A stretch of DNA of 64,000 nt, from positions 99,846-163,845 of the forward strand of contig JBAXWB010000008.1 in the NCBI GenBank assembly GCA_037128595.1. The letters run 5' to 3'. The notes under the pieces are model-generated. The model saw nothing but the letters and a program-made list of their open reading frames with translations, ran no database searches and was not told the DNA's origin. Numbering within the stretch: the stretch's first letter is position 1; each line of letters begins with the position of its first letter. Origin of the DNA: a bacterium. GTDB lineage: Bacteria > Verrucomicrobiota > Kiritimatiellia > CAIKKV01 > CAITUY01. Shown piece after piece: positions 62,362 to 64,000 of the stretch. A program made the position numbers and the translations under genes.

Positions 62362-63807
62362 TCACGGCGCGGTTCGCACAGCCCGGAAACCCTGGTGGTC
62401 ATCCGGCGCAGTGGGCGAGTAAGCGCCTAAGGTGCGATCAGAAACACCCATGGCAGAACCTCTGAGGGTGCTATAACAACCGCCACGTAACCCCCCCGCC
62501 GTAGGCCAGTCCGCGTTGGTGGCCACGCCAAGGCTGGACAATGCCCCCGTACCATGACTGCCCGCGAAATTTCTTCCACCCGAATTCCCTGCCGTCACGA
62601 GGGACTCAAAAAGGTTGCCGCTCATTTCCATTGCGCCCCAGTAACTTGCCCCCGCTAGCTCCCGCGTCGAAATCGCCGTCGCAAAGATTCCCGCACGGAC
62701 AGGGCCATTAAAACCACCTCCGTTATTACGGTCAGCGTTGCAGTTCGCGGTGCCGGGAGTGGCCGTCTCCGTCCCGCTCCCGTCCGTCCCGCTCGTCCCT
62801 AGTGCGAGGACAATATTGGTGGTCCCCCACGCGCACTCATTCGGCACGGATGCCGCCACCCCTCGACACGCCTTCTCGAACTCGAGTTCGGTCATCGGCC
62901 TCAATCCGGCCCACGCCGCATAGGCTTTCATGCTACCCCAAGTTAACCAGTTGCACGCGCGGTCCGGCGCGCTGGCGACAAAATTAGGGTAGCTGCCGCT
63001 GATGGTGTAACGCGAATTTCCGTTCTGATTCGGATAGATGGCTGCCTGGGTCACGGTCAGTTTGTTCAAAAAGTCAGCGATCTGCCCTTGGGTAACCTCG
63101 TATTTCATGCAGTAGAAGGCGGTGTACCCCTTCGGAAACAGCGCCGGAATGGGGCCGGATGCATCTCCCTGATTGGCGGCGGTTGCATAGTAGAGATTGC
63201 CGGCCGCCGTCCCCACCGTAATCGCCGCCTCATTGGTGATCAGATAGGGATTCGTGGTGGTTGGGTAGGTATAGAAGGAACCAGCCTCACTACCGCCGGA
63301 TCCCACATAGAAACTGCCGCTCGGGACATACACCATCTCGATCGCCTCCACGCTGACATCCACCAGATTGGCAGAGACCACGCCGTTCGCGGCGTAGTTC
63401 CAGCGCAGTTTGATGGCACCGTTGGTGTAACTCACATCGCCTGACCCGCTCGTCGAACGGTGGATGAGCGCGCCCTTCCCATCGCTGGTCGGATCAATAC
63501 TGACCCCCGCGGGCGCCGTGTGCCCGGTCTGCGCCAGAGTGGCGTGGACCCAGTCGCCATTAGCCCGGAACTTGACAAACACCCAGGCCGCATCCCAGTT
63601 CGTCACGACGGTCGCGGTGGAAAGCTCCGTCCACGTCGCGCGCCAGGAGTTGGACCAACTGAGATCGAACTGAACATCGGTGTAGCCTGCCGGTGCCATG
63701 CTCAGGGCAACGTTAGTCACTACGATGTTGTTGCCGCACGCCGCTGTGGCCAACCCCAACACCATGATCATTCTCAAATACCAACTCGTCCCATTTGTTA
63801 TGTTCAT
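62362..63807 (-). CDS. Secreted SUMF1-domain protein
   Basis: A signal peptide (LRMIMVLGLATAACGNN) precedes a beta-rich domain (about 28-155) and a formylglycine-generating-enzyme-like (SUMF1) domain (about 155-481): IEMVYVPSGSFYVG, YCMKYEVTQGQIADFLN, RACNWLTWGSMKAYAAWAGLRPMTELEFEKACRG, GAMEMSGNLFE and GLRGGCYST...GFRAVRTAP. The paired cysteines of true FGE are not evident, so it is more likely a binding or structural member, common in PVC bacteria, than a sulfatase activator. GAAGGG lies upstream of the ATG, in a duplicated stretch. No sulfatase gene is seen. Confidence 0.88.
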   Translation of the reverse strand: MNITNGTSWYLRMIMVLGLATAACGNNIVVTNVALSMAPAGYTDVQFDLSWSNSWRATWTELSTATVVTNWDAAWVFVKFRANGDWVHATLAQTGHTAPAGVSIDPTSDGKGALIHRSTSGSGDVSYTNGAIKLRWNYAANGVVSANLVDVSVEAIEMVYVPSGSFYVGSGGSEAGSFYTYPTTTNPYLITNEAAITVGTAAGNLYYATAANQGDASGPIPALFPKGYTAFYCMKYEVTQGQIADFLNKLTVTQAAIYPNQNGNSRYTISGSYPNFVASAPDRACNWLTWGSMKAYAAWAGLRPMTELEFEKACRGVAASVPNECAWGTTNIVLALGTSGTDGSGTETATPGTANCNADRNNGGGFNGPVRAGIFATAISTRELAGASYWGAMEMSGNLFESLVTAGNSGGRNFAGSHGTGALSSLGVATNADWPTAGGLRGGCYSTLRGSAMGVSDRTLGAYSPTAPDDHQGFRAVRTAP

Positions 63808-63853
63808 CTTTCACCCTTCATTGTTAAACTACTGTTATGTTCATCTTTCACCC
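63796..63853 (-). repeat. 21-nt direct repeat that duplicates the ribosome site and start of the SUMF1-like gene
   Basis: Identical 21-nt copies at 63796-63816 and 63833-63853, 37 nt apart. Each copy carries GGGTGAAAG-ATG-AACATAAC on the minus strand. The right-hand (upstream) copy opens a tiny frame, Met-Asn-Ile-Thr-Val-Val-stop, ending 16 nt before the real ATG. Translation of the mini-frame could modulate the main gene. Confidence 0.7.
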
Positions 63854-63897
63854 AACCAACCCATATACTCCCTATCCTGTTCCCCGAAAATGACCTG

Positions 63898-64000
63898 CTA
63901 ACGGATGGAAAAGACCGAACCGGTTGCTTCGACAAGTATCTCGAGTCCCGTGGCCATGCTGTCAGCCCATCCGTCCCGGCCTCCGCCTTTGACCCGCCCA
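63898..64000 (-). CDS. C-terminal end of an unidentified protein (5' part outside window)
   Basis: An open minus-strand frame enters from the right edge and ends with TAG at 63898. The visible 33 residues end in ADSMATGLEILVEATGSVFSIR. Codon use is like the neighbours. It would be the next upstream gene of the glycan operon. Too short to name. Confidence 0.4.
   Translation of the reverse strand, partial: GRVKGGGRDGWADSMATGLEILVEATGSVFSIR

Noticed and set aside
62362..63807. SUMF1-like gene as a true sulfatase-activating enzyme
   Set aside because: The redox cysteine pair of formylglycine-generating enzymes was not found, and no sulfatase gene is in the window.

Overview
The window is a bacterial chromosome segment, coding-dense and mid-to-high in GC. 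Gene content points to the PVC superphylum, most likely a Kiritimatiellota, Verrucomicrobiota or Lentisphaerota lineage. The hints are a Tad pilus locus full of FHA domains, a DUF2723-TPR protein, a glycine-rich RRM protein, SUMF1-like secreted proteins and a very long glycan operon. This placement is inference: no rRNA or other phylogenetic marker was read.

Region 1 (1-19648) is a surface-appendage locus. A PP2C protein phosphatase (cut by the window start) follows a six-FN3 lipoprotein. Then a colinear minus-strand run from 18512 to 3676 encodes a Flp pilin, CpaB, the secretin CpaC, a CpaF ATPase fused to an FHA domain, TadB, TadC, two FHA membrane proteins, a DUF1573 protein, a second Flp-like pilin, a prepilin peptidase and three TadE/TadG-type pseudopilins. 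A second CpaF without FHA is divergent at 18617. FHA domains bind phosphothreonine and PP2C removes it, so the machine looks phospho-regulated, although no kinase lies in the window.

Region 2 (19656-31340) holds acn-icd, a stand-alone FHA protein, an exopolysaccharide operon (export lipoprotein, chain-length protein/tyrosine kinase, priming glycosyltransferase) with its own promoter, mutY, and an STN-subtilase protease.

Region 3 (31544-36805) holds an RRM protein with a structured leader and a strong terminator, a DUF2723-TPR membrane protein, and a tRNA-Ser(GCU) gene cut after its anticodon loop. Next to the cut are paired direct repeats at one-helical-turn spacing, an excisionase-like gene, an HU protein and a small zinc-ribbon protein. 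This looks like the edge of an integrated element.

Region 4 (36898-64000) is about 27 kb of minus-strand, mostly overlapping genes for glycan breakdown. It encodes GH29, GH4, GH20-like, GH38-like and two GH10-like enzymes, two SGNH esterases, an alpha/beta hydrolase, a GPH-type sugar transporter, and a translationally coupled catabolic block (acyltransferase, DapA-type aldolase, a pair of small paralogs, SDR, AKR, amidohydrolase). Large secreted proteins sit at the promoter-proximal end. The AKR, lactonase-like amidohydrolase, SDR and aldolase next to a fucosidase suggest oxidative, non-phosphorylated breakdown of a deoxysugar; this is inference, and no sugar-acid dehydratase is visible.
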